Shown here: positions 33,701 to 47,100 of the stretch, piece by piece
Numbering within the stretch: the first letter of the stretch is position 1
Layout of the letters: each line of letters begins with the position of its first letter
From: Nocardia tengchongensis
Lineage (GTDB): Bacteria; Actinomycetota; Actinomycetes; Mycobacteriales; Mycobacteriaceae
Reading direction: 5' to 3'
Length of the DNA: 64,000 nt
Assembly: GCF_018362975.1 (NCBI RefSeq)
Contig: NZ_CP074371.1
Location: 6,448,001 to 6,512,000 of the forward strand
Position numbers and translations under genes: made by a program
The notes under the pieces: generated by a model
What the model saw: the letters and a program-made list of their open reading frames with translations, nothing else
What the model was told of the DNA's origin: nothing
The model's database searches: none

Positions 33701-35131
33701 ATGAGAATCACCGAGCAGTCGGGTGTTGTTCTGGCACAGTCGATTCGAGCCGGAACCATCAGTGCCCGCGCGGTCGTGGACGCCCACATCGACCTGCTGG
33801 AACGCGTCGATCCGGCGCTGAACGCCGTGGCCGCCGATCGCTACCGGCAAGCTCGGCTGGACGCCGATCGCGCCGACGCCCGGATCGCGGACGGCGATCC
33901 CGCCACCCTCCCGCCGCTGCTCGGGGTGCCGGTCACGGTGAAGGAATCAATCGCGGTGGCGGGCATGCCGCACAGCGCGGGCGTCGTCGCGCGCAAGCAC
34001 CTGCGCCCGGACACCCACGCGACGGTCGTGCAGCGCCTGATCGATGCCGGTGCGATCCCGATCGCGGTGACGAACACCGCCGAAGGCTGCATGTGGATCG
34101 AAACCGACAACCGCGTGTACGGGCGCACCCGCAACGCCTACGACCCGCGCCGAACCGCGGGTGGATCGTCCGGCGGCGAGGGCGCGGCCATCGGCAGCGG
34201 CGGCTCCCCGCTCGGTCTGGGCACCGACACCCTCGGCTCGATTCGAATTCCGGCCTTCTGCAACGGCGTGTTCGGGCACCGGCCGTCGCTGGGCCACGTG
34301 CCGCTGACCGGCGCCTGGCCGCCGCCGCACGGGGTGGCCCCCATGTGTTCGAACGGGGTGCTGGCCCGCCGGGCCGAGGATCTGATGCCCGCGTTGCGCA
34401 TCATCGCCGGACCGGACTCGATGGACCCGCTGGTCACCGACGCGCCGCGCTGGCCGGACCCGTCCCCGACCGATCTGGCGGGCACCCGGGTGACCCTGAT
34501 CGACGACGCGTTCCTGCCAGGCGTCGCCGGCGAGATGCTGCGGGCGCGCGATCGTGCGGCCGCAGCACTCGAGGCGGCGGGCGCGAAGGTGACCCACGTC
34601 AGCATGAAGTCGCTGCGGGCGGTCGGGATGTTCACCGCGATCTTCCTCGCGGAGGAGACCGGGGTCAGGTTCGCGGACACCCTGCGGGGCGAAGGAGCCG
34701 GACCGCGCTTCGGACGCGAATTGCTCTCGCCGCGTGGCGATCACACCGCCGCGATGCGATCACTGCTGGTCGGTGAGGAGGTCGAGCGTCGCTTGCCGAA
34801 GTCGCTGACCCGGCGAATCGTCGATGCCGCCCGCTCGATATCGGATGAGCTGACGGAGCTCATCGGCGACGGCCTGCTGCTGCATCCGACCATGCCGACG
34901 GTCGCGCCGCGGCACGGGCGGACCGTCGGACGCCCCTGGTCGGCCAACGCCGTCGCCGCGTTCAGCCTGGCCGGCGTGCCGGTCACCCAGGTGCCGCTGG
35001 GGTTGGGCTCGGCGGGACTGCCCCTGGGTGTGCAGGTGGCCGCGGGCATCGGCAACGACCATCTGACGATCGCGGCGGCGCTCGAACTGGAACGTGCGTT
35101 CGGCGGGTGGGTCCCGCCCACCCCACGGTGA
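33701..35131 (+). CDS. Amidase signature family hydrolase
   Basis: Cytoplasmic Ser-cisSer-Lys amidase, 476 residues from ATG 33701. The N-terminal part reads SGVVLAQSIRAGTISARAVV. The catalytic Lys is in LGVPVTVKESIAVAGMPHSA, the Gly/Ser-rich signature is RRTAGGSSGGEGAAIGSGGS, and the nucleophile is in GLGTDTLGSIRIPAFCNGVF (Ser of GSIR; the family's usual GSDxGGS is here GTDTLGS). The C-terminal third has LLLHPTMPTVAPRHGR and FSLAGVPVTQVPLGLGSAGL PLGVQVAA. The substrate cannot be assigned. The longer ORF start at 33632 has no ribosome site. It is convergent with the NRPS gene, 49 bp between stops. Confidence 0.9.
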   Translation: MRITEQSGVVLAQSIRAGTISARAVVDAHIDLLERVDPALNAVAADRYRQARLDADRADARIADGDPATLPPLLGVPVTVKESIAVAGMPHSAGVVARKHLRPDTHATVVQRLIDAGAIPIAVTNTAEGCMWIETDNRVYGRTRNAYDPRRTAGGSSGGEGAAIGSGGSPLGLGTDTLGSIRIPAFCNGVFGHRPSLGHVPLTGAWPPPHGVAPMCSNGVLARRAEDLMPALRIIAGPDSMDPLVTDAPRWPDPSPTDLAGTRVTLIDDAFLPGVAGEMLRARDRAAAALEAAGAKVTHVSMKSLRAVGMFTAIFLAEETGVRFADTLRGEGAGPRFGRELLSPRGDHTAAMRSLLVGEEVERRLPKSLTRRIVDAARSISDELTELIGDGLLLHPTMPTVAPRHGRTVGRPWSANAVAAFSLAGVPVTQVPLGLGSAGLPLGVQVAAGIGNDHLTIAAALELERAFGGWVPPTPR

Positions 35132-35180
35132 GCGCGACCGGACCTGATCCGGAACCGTGGCCGAACCGCGTTCGGCGGTA

Positions 35181-38100
35181 TCACCGTGTCGGCCCGAGAT
35201 ACTGCTCGTCGAGTACGTCGGCGATGGTCGCCAGCGCCTGCGGACCGGTCATGTCGAGGTGCGCGACCTCGATGTCGTGATTGGTGATCTCGCCGGTCAC
35301 ATAGGGACGCCAGCCCGCGGGGCCGAAGATGTCGGAGGTGTCGACGGTCGCGCTGAAGTACACGACGTCGCCGTCGAATACGGGACGCTGGTAGCCGGTT
35401 CGGGTGCGTGCGGCCGCGTTGAACGACTCGGCCATCCGTTCCAGGGTCGCCGCGTCGATGAGCGAGACACCGCCCAGCCGTTGCCGAATCATTTCGGCGG
35501 CCTCCTCCGCGGTGGCGTCTTCGGGCACGTCGTCGATGCCGAAGACCGAGCCGAAGGAGCTGACGAAACCGCCCGCGGTCAGCCGTTCGATGCTGTCGCC
35601 GTCGATGTCGGTGGTGTCGGCGTCGAGCAGGGCCACGGTGCCGACGGCATCCCCGTCCTGCCGCAGCTTGGTGGCGATCGCATGGGCGATGAGACCACCG
35701 AACGACCAACCGAGCAGGTGATACGGCCCGGTCGGCTGCACGCGGCGGATCTCGCGGATATACCGGTCCGCGAACTCCTCGATGGAACCCGCGGGAGGTT
35801 CGTGACCGCTGAGATCGGGAGCCTGCAGACCGTAGATCGGCCGTCCCGGGCGCAGCGCGTCCGCCAGTCCCAGGTAGGTCCAGGCGATGCCGGAGGACGG
35901 ATGGATGCAGAACAGTGCGGGCTCGGTGCCGTCCAGCCGGATCGGCAGCAGGACGTCCAGCCCGAGTCCGGCTGGTGCGGAATCGATCTGAGCCGCAGCC
36001 GCGAGTGCCGCGCTCTCCTCGTCGGCGGCCACGCGTGCGGCCGGAGTGCGGGCGAACTCGGCGGCGGCGCCCAGCGCGGCAATCCACAGATCAGCCAGTT
36101 CCGACACCTCATCCTGGCGCAGCACGGTTTCCGGGAACCCGAAGCTGGCCTGCATCCGGGATCCGATCACCACCGCGTTCACATCGATCGCCGATTGCAA
36201 TGGCACGTCCGGGCATTCGGCGGGCGTCGGATCGCCGAAGTCATCGGTGGGCAGCCAGCCGATGCCCGCCAGACCCGCCGGGACATCGGTGGTCGAGTAC
36301 CGACCGAGATAGTTGAACCCGATCTGCCCGGGCAGCCGATGCGGAAGCCGGGGCGTGGTCACGGGATTCAGATAGCGCAGCAGGCCGTATCCAATGCCCT
36401 TGTCCGGCACCGCGAGCAGTTGATGCTTCACCGCACGGATGGCCGCGCCCATGGCCGGGCCGCCCGCCAGGGCATCGTCGAGGTCGATGTCGCCGAGATC
36501 CAGTCGGACCGGATACAGGGTGGTGAACCAGCCGAGGGTTCGGGACAGGTCGGCGCCGGGAATCACGTCCTGTTGTCTGCCATGGCCTTCCAGCCGCAGC
36601 AGCGCGGTGTCCTCGGCGATCCCCCGATTCGCGCGCCAGCGCACGATGGCCAAGGCCAGCGTGGCGAGCAGCGCGTCCTCGACGCTGCCATGGAAGAGTC
36701 CGGGCAGGGTGGTGAGCAGCGCGTCGGTGACCTCCGAGGAGAGCTCCCGGTCGATCCGGCGCAGGGTGTGCGCCTGATCGATCGCCGGATCCAGTGCGCG
36801 GGACCCGATCAGCGGGTCGGGTCCCTCGATGGCCCGGCGCCAATGGCCGAGTTCGGAAACCCTGCGCTCGGTGCGTGATTCGTCGTTGAGCGCATGCGCC
36901 CAGCGCCGCATGGAGGTACCCGTCGAGGTCAGGACCGGATCCGCGCCCGCCGACACCTGCGCCCAGGCCGCGATCAGGTCGGGCACCAGAATGCGCCAGG
37001 ACACCCCGTCGATCACGAGGTGATGGGCGATCACGACCAGGCGGCCGGGTCCGGTGTCGGCGGCGGCCGGGACGAGCCAGAGGAACTGTAGGACGACACC
37101 GTTCGCCGGATCGAGCCGGTCGGCCGCGAAATCCACTGCGGTCTCGACGAACTCGCGCGCCGCGACAGGGTCGGCCGCGGTATCGAATTCGACGCGGTGC
37201 ACCAGCGTGTCCACGTCGACCGTGCCGGGTTCGGCTACCAGCAACCGCATCTCACCGTCCTCGGCTCGAATCAGCCGGGACCGCAGCATGTCGTGGTGGT
37301 CGACTACCGCCGACAGGGTCGCAACCAGGCCGTCGCGGTCGATTCCGGCCGGCAGGTCCAGCACGGCGGTCTGGGCGAAGCGGCGGTGGTCGCCGCCGCG
37401 CTCGAGCATGTAGTGCACGATCGGTGTGAGCGGCAGTTCGCCGACGCCGCCGCCGGGCAGTTCCTCGAGGATCGCCACCGGCGCCTCCGCCTCGATCGCG
37501 GCGGCCAGCGCGGTCACGGTGCGATGCTCGAACACCTGCAGCGGAGTGCAATTCAGATCCCGCTGCCGGGCCAGCGACACCAGCTGGATGGCCAGGATAC
37601 TGTCGCCACCGAGCGCGAAGAACGAATCGTCCGCGCCGACCCGTTCGATGCCGAGCAGCTCGGCGAAGATCTGCGCGAGGACCTGCTCCGTATCGGTGGC
37701 CGGCGGCCGGTATTCGGTGCGATCGAGGGTGAAATCCGGTGCGGGAAGGGCACTCCTGTCCAGCTTCCCCACCGCGTTGCGCGGGATCGAGTCCAGGACC
37801 ACGAAGGCGGCGGGAACCATGTAGGCGGGCAGGCTGTCGGCCGCCACGGCCCGCACCACCGCGACATCGAGGTCGGCGCCCGGCGCGCGAACCAGATAGG
37901 CGGCCAGAGCCGTAGCGCCGGTCGGGCCCGCGACGCCGAGGGTCACCGCGAAATCGACACCGGTGACACGGCCGAGCACGGCGTCGATCTCACCGAGTTC
38001 CACCCGTTGCCCCCGCACCTTGACCTGGAAGTCGGTGCGGCCCACGTACTCCAGTTCGAGCCCCGATCCGGTGTGCGTCCAGCGCACCAGATCCCCGGTG

Positions 38101-41100
38101 CGATACATCGTTTCGCCCGGCTCGCCGAAGGGGTTGGCGATGAACCTGGCGGCGGTCAGGCTCGGGCGGGCGTGGTAGCCGCGGGCCAGTGCGGGACCGG
38201 CCAGATACAACTCCCCCGCCACACCGACCGGCACCGGACGCAGCCGATCGTCGAGCGCCAGCACTGCCGCGCCCCGCACGGGTGCACCGATGGTGACCGG
38301 CCGGTCGGCGGCGAGCGCCGCGGAACCCGTTGCCCAGATGGTGAATTCGGTCGGACCGTAGAGATTCAGCAGGACGCGATCGGCGGCCCACCGCTCGACG
38401 AGCTCCGCGCCGACGGCCTCACCGGCCACCGCGAGCACCCGCACACTCGGCACCGCGGCGGGTTCGACGGTGGCCAGCGCCGAGGGCGTGATGACCATGT
38501 GGGTGACCTGTTCGGTGTCGATCAGCTCGGCCAAGGCACTGCCGCCGAACACGTCCGGTGGCGAGACCACCGATGCAGCGCCGGAGCCGAAGGCCATCAG
38601 CGCTTCGAAGATCGAGGCGTCGAAACTCGGCGAGGCCACCTGCAGGACCCGCGAGGTGTGGTCCAGGCCGAGCGAGTCCTGCTGGGCCGCGACCAGATCC
38701 GCGAGGCCGCGGTGGGAAACGGTGACCCCCTTCGGGGTGCCGGTGGAGCCCGAGGTGTAGATCATCCAGGCGGCGTTCTCCGGCCGGATCGGGGCCGAGG
38801 GCCGGTCCGCGCCCGGCGGACGGGCACCGGCCCGGACCAGCCGTTCGACGAATTCCGGATCGTCGAGCACCAGCCACCGGGTGCCGCCGGGCAGGGCGGG
38901 CCGATACCGGTCGAGAGTCAACCCCACCGCAGCGCCGGAATCGGTGAGCATGTGCTCGATCCGGTCGGCCGGATACCCGGGATCGATCGGCAGGAATGCC
39001 GCTCCCGTCGCGGCCGCCGCCCAGATTCCGGTGAACAGTTCGGCGGACCGTGGAAGAGCCAGTGCCACAACGGTTTCCGGTCCTAGGCCAGCCTCGAGCA
39101 AGATCCGCGCCAGCGCCTCGGATCGGGTGACGAGCTCCCCATAGGTGGTGACCACACCCTCGACGACCAGCGCCGGGCGATCCGGATAGCGGGCCGCGGT
39201 CGCCGCGAGCAACCGGGGAAGCGTTGTCGTCCCGGCGGTTTCGGGGCCGCGCACCGGGGCCAGGGTCGCACGCTCGGCCGCGTCGAGAATGTCGATCTCG
39301 GCCAGTCGCACGCCGGGCCGGGTCAGGAACTCGGTGAGCACGCGCTGCCAGCGGGTGGCGAGGGCGGCGGCCGTCTCCGGGTCGAAGAGGTCGGTGGCGT
39401 AGGTGACGACACCGTCCAGCCCCGCCGGTTCCGCGCCGTTGAAACGTTCACGCAGGTCGAGCATCAGATCGAATTGCGAAGTGTCGCGGTCGAAATCCTC
39501 GATCTCGAAGCGCAGGCCGGGCAGCTCCAGGACCGGCTCCGCGTAGTTCTGCAGTGTCAGCGACACCTGGAACAGCGGGTGGTGGGCGGTGGAGCGGCTC
39601 GGGTCCAGGACTTGCACCAGCCGTTCGAAGGGCACGTCGGCGTTGGCGAACGCGTCCAGATCCGCCGAGCGGACGGCGGTGAGGAAATCGTCGAGCCCGG
39701 CGGCGGGGTCGACCCGGGTGCGCAGCGCCAGCGTATTGACGAACATGCCGACGAGCTCGTCGAGAGCCTCTTCGCCGCGACCCGCGATCGGCGCGCCGAT
39801 GACGATGTCGTCGGTGCCCGCCAGCCGGGCCAGCAGCACCGCGAGGGCCGCGTGCGCAACCATGAAGAGGCTGACGTTGTGCGCTCGCGCGAATTCCAGC
39901 AGGGCACTGTGTGTTTCGGCATCGATCGAGAAGGTGAGTTCGGCGCTGCGCATGGTCTGCACCGCAGGACGGGGGCGGTCGGCGGGCAACTCCAGCACCT
40001 CGGGTGCGTCGGCGAGCACTGCCTTCCAGTGATCGATCTGTTGCGCGGCAATCGATTCCGGATCAGCTTCGCTGCCGAGCAGTTCGCGGTGCCACAGCGC
40101 GAAATCGGCGTACTGGACGGCGAGCGGCGCTCGCACGCCGTCGCTTCCGGTCGAACGCGCGGCGTACGCGGCGGCCAGATCGGCCGCCAGCGGAGCCATG
40201 GACGCGCCGTCGGCGCTGATGTGATGGACCACCAGCACCACGACGTGCACGGTATCGGAGCCGAGGCGGAACAGCCCGGCGCGCAACGGCAACTCGGTGG
40301 CGAGGTCGAATCCCTGGCCCGCCAGTTCGTTGATCCGATCCCGCAGTGGCGCCCCGATCCCGGTGTCGATCAACGGCACCGGAGGGGCGGCCGACTCCGG
40401 GGCGATCACCTCTTGGCGTGGCCCGTCGGCGTCCACGGGGTAACGGGTGCGCAGGCTCTCGTGCCGGGCGACCACGTCGGCCAGCGCCAGCCGCAGGGCC
40501 TCGACGTCCAGCTCGCCGGTGAGCCGCAGCGCGATGGCGATGTTGTACGCGGGTGAGGCGGGATCGAGCCGGTTGAGCACCCACATGCGTTGCTGCGCGG
40601 GCGACAACGGGATTCGTTCCGGCCGCGTGCGTACGGTGAGGGCGCGGCGGCCGGGAGCGCCGTCGCCCTGCGCGACCCGCGCGGCGAGCTCCGCCACGGT
40701 GGGCGCGTCGAACAGGTCGCGCAGCGCGATGGCCGCGCCCAGCACCGCATTGACCCGGGCGACCACCTTGGTGGCGCTGAGCGAATTGCCGCCCAGCTCG
40801 AAGAAGGAATGGTCGACGCCGACCCGCGCCGCGCCGAGCACCTCGGCGAACACCTGCGCGACCGCCTGTTCGGCGGGGGTGCGCGGCGCGCGGTACGGCC
40901 GATCCGCCCGCGTGAAGTCCGGTGCCGGAAGGGCTTTGCGATCCAGTTTGCCGACCGGGGTCAGTGGGACGGCGTCCAGCACCACCAGGTGGTCCGGCAC
41001 CATGTATCCGGGCAGTTCCGCGGCGATCCGGGAGCGCAGGCGCTCGGTGTCGACGTGCACGCCGGCAACGGGCAGCACGTACGCCACCAGCACGGTCGCC

Positions 41101-44100
41101 CGCGCGGGGCCCTCCACGCCCAGGGTGACCGCGTATTCGACCTCGCTGTCGCGCGAGAGCGCCGCGTCGATCTCACCGAGCTCGATGCGCAACCCGCGAA
41201 TCTTCACCTGGAAATCGCTGCGCCCCAGGTACTCCAGCTGATAGTCGGGCTCACTCCCGGCCACCCAGCGCACCATGTCACCGGTGCGGTACATACGGTC
41301 GCCGGGCGCACCGTGCGGATTGGCGACAAAACGGTTGGCGGTCATCTCGAACCGGCCGAAGTAGCCGCGCGCCAGGGCGTGACCTGCCAGGTACAGCTCA
41401 CCGGCCACCCCCGCCGGCACCGGGCGCAACCAGCCGTCGAGCACCATGACCGCAGCGCCGCGGATCGGGCCGCCGAGGGTGATCGGTTCGCCCTCGACCA
41501 GTTCGCCGGGACCGGTCGCCCAGATGCTGAATTCGGTCGGGCCGTACAGGTTCACCATGCGCCGGCCCGCCGACCAGCGCGCGATCAGTTCGGGCGTGGC
41601 CGCCTCGCCCGCGACCGCAAGCACGCGCAGCCGCGTCAGTCCGGCCGGGTCCATCGTGGCCAGCGCCGACGGAGTGATGACCGCGTGCGTGACCTGCTCG
41701 TCGCGCAACAGCGCCTCCAATGCCGCGCCGCCGTAGACATCGGGCGGCGAGATCACCAGGGTGGCGCCCGTCGCGTGCGCCGTCAGCATTTCGAACACCG
41801 AGGCGTCGAAGCTGGGCGACGCCACCTGCAGCGTGCGGGCGCCTGGATCGAGGTCGAGGGTCTCGCGCTGGGCCGCGACCAGATCGGCCAGGCCGCGGTG
41901 ACCGCACAGCACGGCCTTCGGCTTTCCCGTGGAGCCGGAGGTGTAGATGAGATACGCGATCTGGTCGAGGTCGATGTGGCCGCCGCGGTCCGCGTCGGTG
42001 ATGGGTGCATCGGAGACCGTCAGGGCCCGGCGCAGGGTGCTGAGGTCGTCGAGCAGCAGCCAGTCGACGGTGCCGGGCAGGGTTTCGCCGATCTCGGTGA
42101 TCGTGATGCCCAGCGGCGCACGCGAATCGGCGAGCATGTGCTCGATGCGTTCCACCGGATACGAGGGATCCAGAGGCACGAACGCGGCCCCGGTCTTGGC
42201 CAGGGCCCAGACGGCCACCACCGATTCCAGTGACCGGGTGAGCGCGACCATCACGAATGTCTCGCGGCCGATGCCGCGAGCGAGCATCACCCGGGCGAAG
42301 CGGTTGGACCAGGCGTCGAGCTCGGCGTAGGACAAGGCGATGTCACCCGCGCGGGCCGCGATCGCCGCACCGTCGAGAGCCGCACCGGCACACAGGATCT
42401 CCGGGAGGGTCCGCGGCGGCGCCGAGGCCGGTCCGCGCACGGGCAGCAAGGCGGCGCGCTCGGCGTCATCACAGCACTGCAGCCGCGACGTCGGGGCGCT
42501 CGGATGCTCGGTGAGTTGATCGAGCAACCGGACGAAACGATCGAGGAACGACCGCGCCTCGGCGGGCGGCACGTCGTCGACCAGGTACTTCACGCTGACT
42601 CGTAGCGTGCGCTCCCCGTCGTCGCCGGACATCGGGACGACGATGAGACTCAGCGGGTACGGTGTCGCATCGGTGGTGTCGGCGTCGAGCACGCGTAGGT
42701 CCGCACGCTCGAGCGCCTGCGACAGCCCGGCCAGGTCGATCGGGAAGGACTCGAAAACGACCAGGGTGTCGAACAATTCGGGCAGACCGACCGCCTGCTG
42801 TATCGCGGCCAGGCCCACGTGCTGATAGTCCATCAGCCGAGCCTGTTCCCGCTGTACCCGAGCCAGCAGGTCGGCGACCGGTTCCGCGGGATCGAGCCGC
42901 ACCCGCACCGGCAGGGTGTTGATGAACAACCCCACCATGTCCTCGATGCCGGCCACCTCGGGTGGCCTGCCGGACACCGTGCCGCCGAACACCACATCGG
43001 TGCGACCGGTCAGCATGGCCAGCAGCATCGCCCAGCCCACCTGCACCACGGTGTTGACCGTCGCGCCGGATTCGCGAGCCACCGTCTCCAATCGCGCGAC
43101 AGCCGCGGACGGCAAATCGACGGCGACAGTTCCTGTTTCGGTCGATTCGATACCCGCAGGAGACCGCACCACCCGGGTCGGACTCTCGATTCCGGCCAGC
43201 GACCGCGTCCATGCCGCCAACGCGACGGCGTCGTCCTGGTCGTGCAGCCAGGACAGGTAGCGGCGATAGGCGGGCACCGGCGGCAGCGCAGCGGGGTCGC
43301 CCGCGGTGAGATACAGCGCCAACAGCTCGCCCACCAGCAGCGGCCCGGACCAGCCGTCCAATACGATGTGATGGTTGGTGAGCACGAAACGGCAGCTGTC
43401 GGTGGTCATTCGGATCAGCGTGCAGCGCAGCGGCAGCGGTCGCGACAGGTCGAAGTGCTCCCGGGCATCGAGTGTGAGCAACCGCCCGAGTTCCGAGGCG
43501 CGGGCGTCGTCGTCCTCGATCGTGGTCAGATCGATTTCCTGCCAAGCGATCTCGGCATCGGCGAGAACCAGCTGGCGCGGCCCGTCAGCGGATTCCACGA
43601 AGGCGACCCGCAGATTGTCGTGGCGGGCCACCAATGTCCTCGCGGCGTTGTGCAATCGCGCGGCGTCCACGTCGCCTTCGAGGGTGAGCAGTGATTGCAC
43701 GGTGTAGACATCGGCGGTGTCCGCGTCGTAGAGGGTGTGGAAGTACATGCCGTACTGCAAGGGCGAGAGCGGCCAGACCTCGGTCAGGTTCGGGTAGGCG
43801 CGATCCCAGCCGTCGATGTCGGATTGCGTCACCGGGAGGAGGTCGAAGTCGCTCGGGGTGTGGCCGCCCGCCGCGGGGTCGGCCGCGTGGTCGGTGAACG
43901 CGTGCAGCGCCTCCGCCCAGAGCCGGTCCAGCTCGCCGATGTCGGCGGCGCTCAGCAGCCGGGAGGCGTAGCGCCACTCGACTTCCAGACCCGTGTCGAG
44001 GCGCACCACGTCGAGGGACAGCACCGCGGTCAGCGGCTCGTGCTGCCACCGTGGCGATTCCGCACCGGCAACCGCGCGGTCCCGATAAGTGAATCCGATC

Positions 44101-47100
44101 TGCGGCGTCGGGGCATCCATGAGTGCGAGCACACCGTCGGCGTAGAGATAGCGCAGGATGCCGAAGCCCGCGCCCTCGCCCGGCACCGCCCGCAGTTGCT
44201 CCTTGGCGGCCTTGATCACCGCGCCCGCCGCGGCGTGGCCGCCGAACGCCGCGTCGAGATCGATACCCGCCAGATCCACGGCCGTCGGAAACGCGCTCTG
44301 GAACGGACCGACCGTGCGAGCGACGTCGGCGCCGGGCACGACATGCGTGCCGCGACCATCGGCGGTGCGGGTCAGCAATACGGTTCCCCTTGTGCGCCAA
44401 CGGCTTACCGCCAGGGTGAGCGCGGCGATCAGCACCTCCTGCGGGTCACAGTGGAATCGCTGCGGGATCGTCGTGAGGACCGCCTCCGCGGAGTCGGCCT
44501 CGACAGTCGTTCGGAGTACCGCCGCGGTGGCGGTCACATCGACCGCCGGATCCAGCGGGGCGGACCCGAGAGCCGGATCGGGGGTCGCCAGGATCCGCTG
44601 CCACGCGGGCAGCTCGGCCGCGTGTTCACCGGCGTGCTCGAACAGTCCGTGCGCCCAACGCCGGAACGACGTGCCGACCGGTTCCAGTGGAACACCCGCG
44701 ACCAGGTCGGCGAAATCGGAGACCAGGATGCGCAGGGAGATGTCATCGGTCACCAACGGGTGCAGGACGATCCAGCACAGCGGCTCCCGCTCGGCGCGCT
44801 CGATCAGCACGACCCGCACCACACCGGCGGCCGGGTCCAGCAGCTCACGCGCACGTTCGAGCGCCGCGTCCGGATCGACGCCGGAGCCCGCGGGCACCAC
44901 CTCGAGCACCGTCGCGGCATCGACCGATCCGCGTTCGGCGACGATCCATTCCCAGCCGCGCTCGGTGCGCAGCAGCCGGGAGCGCAGCAGGTCATGGTGA
45001 TCGAGCAGGGTCCGCACGGCAGCGCCGATACGGCGGGGATCCGATCCGCCGGGCAGGTCGACCGCGACCGCGCCACCGCCGCGTCGGAGTGCGTCGCCCC
45101 GGTCCAGCAGGGCGTACACCGCGGGGGTCAGGGTCACGAGACCGGTTCCGCCGCCGGGAAGTTCGGGCAGCGCGTGCGTGTGCGAGGTGTCGGCCGCCGC
45201 GGCCAGCGCGGCAACGGTCCGGCGTTCGAACACATCCCGCGGGCTGAATCGAATTCCGGCGTCCTTCGCCCTGGTGACCAGCTGGATGGCGATGATGCTG
45301 TCGCCGCCGAGCGCGAAGAAGTTCTCGTCGACGCCGACCGTGTCCAGTCCGAGCACGTCGGCGAACAGTGCGGCCAGAGTCTCCTCACCAGGCGTCGACG
45401 GCGGTCGGTGTACGCGGCTGCGGGGGCTGAAATCCGGTGCCGGGAGCGCTTTTCGATCCACTTTGCCGAGCGGGGTGAGCGGCACCTGGTCCAGCACCAT
45501 GACGATCTCGGGCACCATGTAGGCCGGAAGCGTCTCCCCGGCAGCCGCTTTCAGCGCTTCGGGATGCAGGTCCACACCCGGCTCGGGCAGGACGTAGGCG
45601 ACCAGCGCGGTCGCGCCACCCGGGGTTCGGACACCGAGGGTGAGTGCGAAGTCGATCCCCGGTTGCTGTTGCAGCGCGGCGTCGATCTCGCCGAGCTCGA
45701 TCCGGAAACCTCGCACCTTCACCTGGAAGTCGTCGCGGCCCTGATACTCGAGCTCGAGCCGATCACCGCGCGCGACCCAGCGCACCAGATCGCCCGTGCG
45801 GTACATCCGCTGTCCGGGCTCGCAGGGATCGGCGACGAAACGCGCCGCGGTGAGCCCGGCGCGGCGATGGTAGCCGCGCGCCAAACCCGGTCCCGCGAGG
45901 TACAACTCACCGACCCTGCCGACCGGCAACGGCCGCAGCCACGGATCGAGCACCAGCGCGCGGACACCCGGGGTGAGACCGCCGAGGGTGACCGCCGCGC
46001 CGGGGACCATCGGCTCGGTCAGGGTCACGGTGACGGTGGTCTCCGTCGGCCCGTATCCGTTCACGAGGGTGCGCCCGGACCAGGTCGCCGCCAGGTCCGC
46101 CGGGCAGGCGTCGCCGCCCACGATGACCGTGCGCAGCTCCGGCAGCATCTCGGGATCCAGCGAACCGACCACCGCCGGCGTCACATTGAGGTGGGTGACG
46201 CGGTGCGCGCGCAGCACATCCGCGAGTTCGGCTCCGGCGTAGGCGGACGGCGGGACGACCACGAGGGTGGCGCCCGTCGCGAGGGTCACCAGGATCTCCT
46301 CGACCGAGATATCGAAACTCGGCGAAACAGCATGCGCCATCACCGATTCGGCGGTGACGCCGAATCCCGCGCCGGAACCCGCGACCAGATTCGCGAGACC
46401 GCGGTGCGATACGGCCACGCCTTTCGGCAATCCGGTCGAGCCCGAGGTGTAGATGAGGTACGCGACCTGGTCCGGGTGCAGCGCCGCCCGGCGATCGGCG
46501 TCGGTGATAGGCCCCGAGTCCTGGGCCGCGCGACGCCCGACGGTCTCGACACTGTCGAGAACCATCCAGTCGACCCGGTCCGGCAGCGCCGCACCGACCG
46601 CGGCGACGGTGATGCCGGTGACGGCTCCGCTGTCGCCGAGCATGTGCTCGATCCGGTCCGACGGATATCCAGGATCGATCGGTACGGCGGCCGCACCGGT
46701 CTTGGCCACCGCGAGCATCCCGAGTACCGACTCCATCGACCGTGGAATCGCGATGGCCACCGTGGTTTCGGGGCCCGCGCCGTCCGCGATCAGGACACGG
46801 GCGAGCCGGTTGGTGTACTCGTCGACCTGGCGATAGGTGAGTGATGTCGCGTCGGCGACGATCGCCACCGCGTCCGCGTTCACCAGCGCGCCGGCCCGCA
46901 GGATGTCGGGCAGGGTCGAGGGCTCGACGCCCGCGGGTCCGCGGACCGGGGCCAGTTCGGCGCGTTCGGCGTCCGAGGTGACCGACAGCGTCGACAGTGG
47001 CGCATCCGGGCCCGCCGCGAGGAACCGATGCAGGTAGGTCAGGAACCGGCTGTGGTGTGCCGCCAGCCTGGCATCGCTGTAGAGGTTGGCGTTGCCCTGG

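Noticed and set aside
43695..46844. Long plus-strand ORF (over 1000 codons) opposite the NRPS
   Set aside because: It is the shadow of the NRPS gene in a high-GC sequence; its product is Arg/Gly/His-rich low-complexity sequence with no domain.
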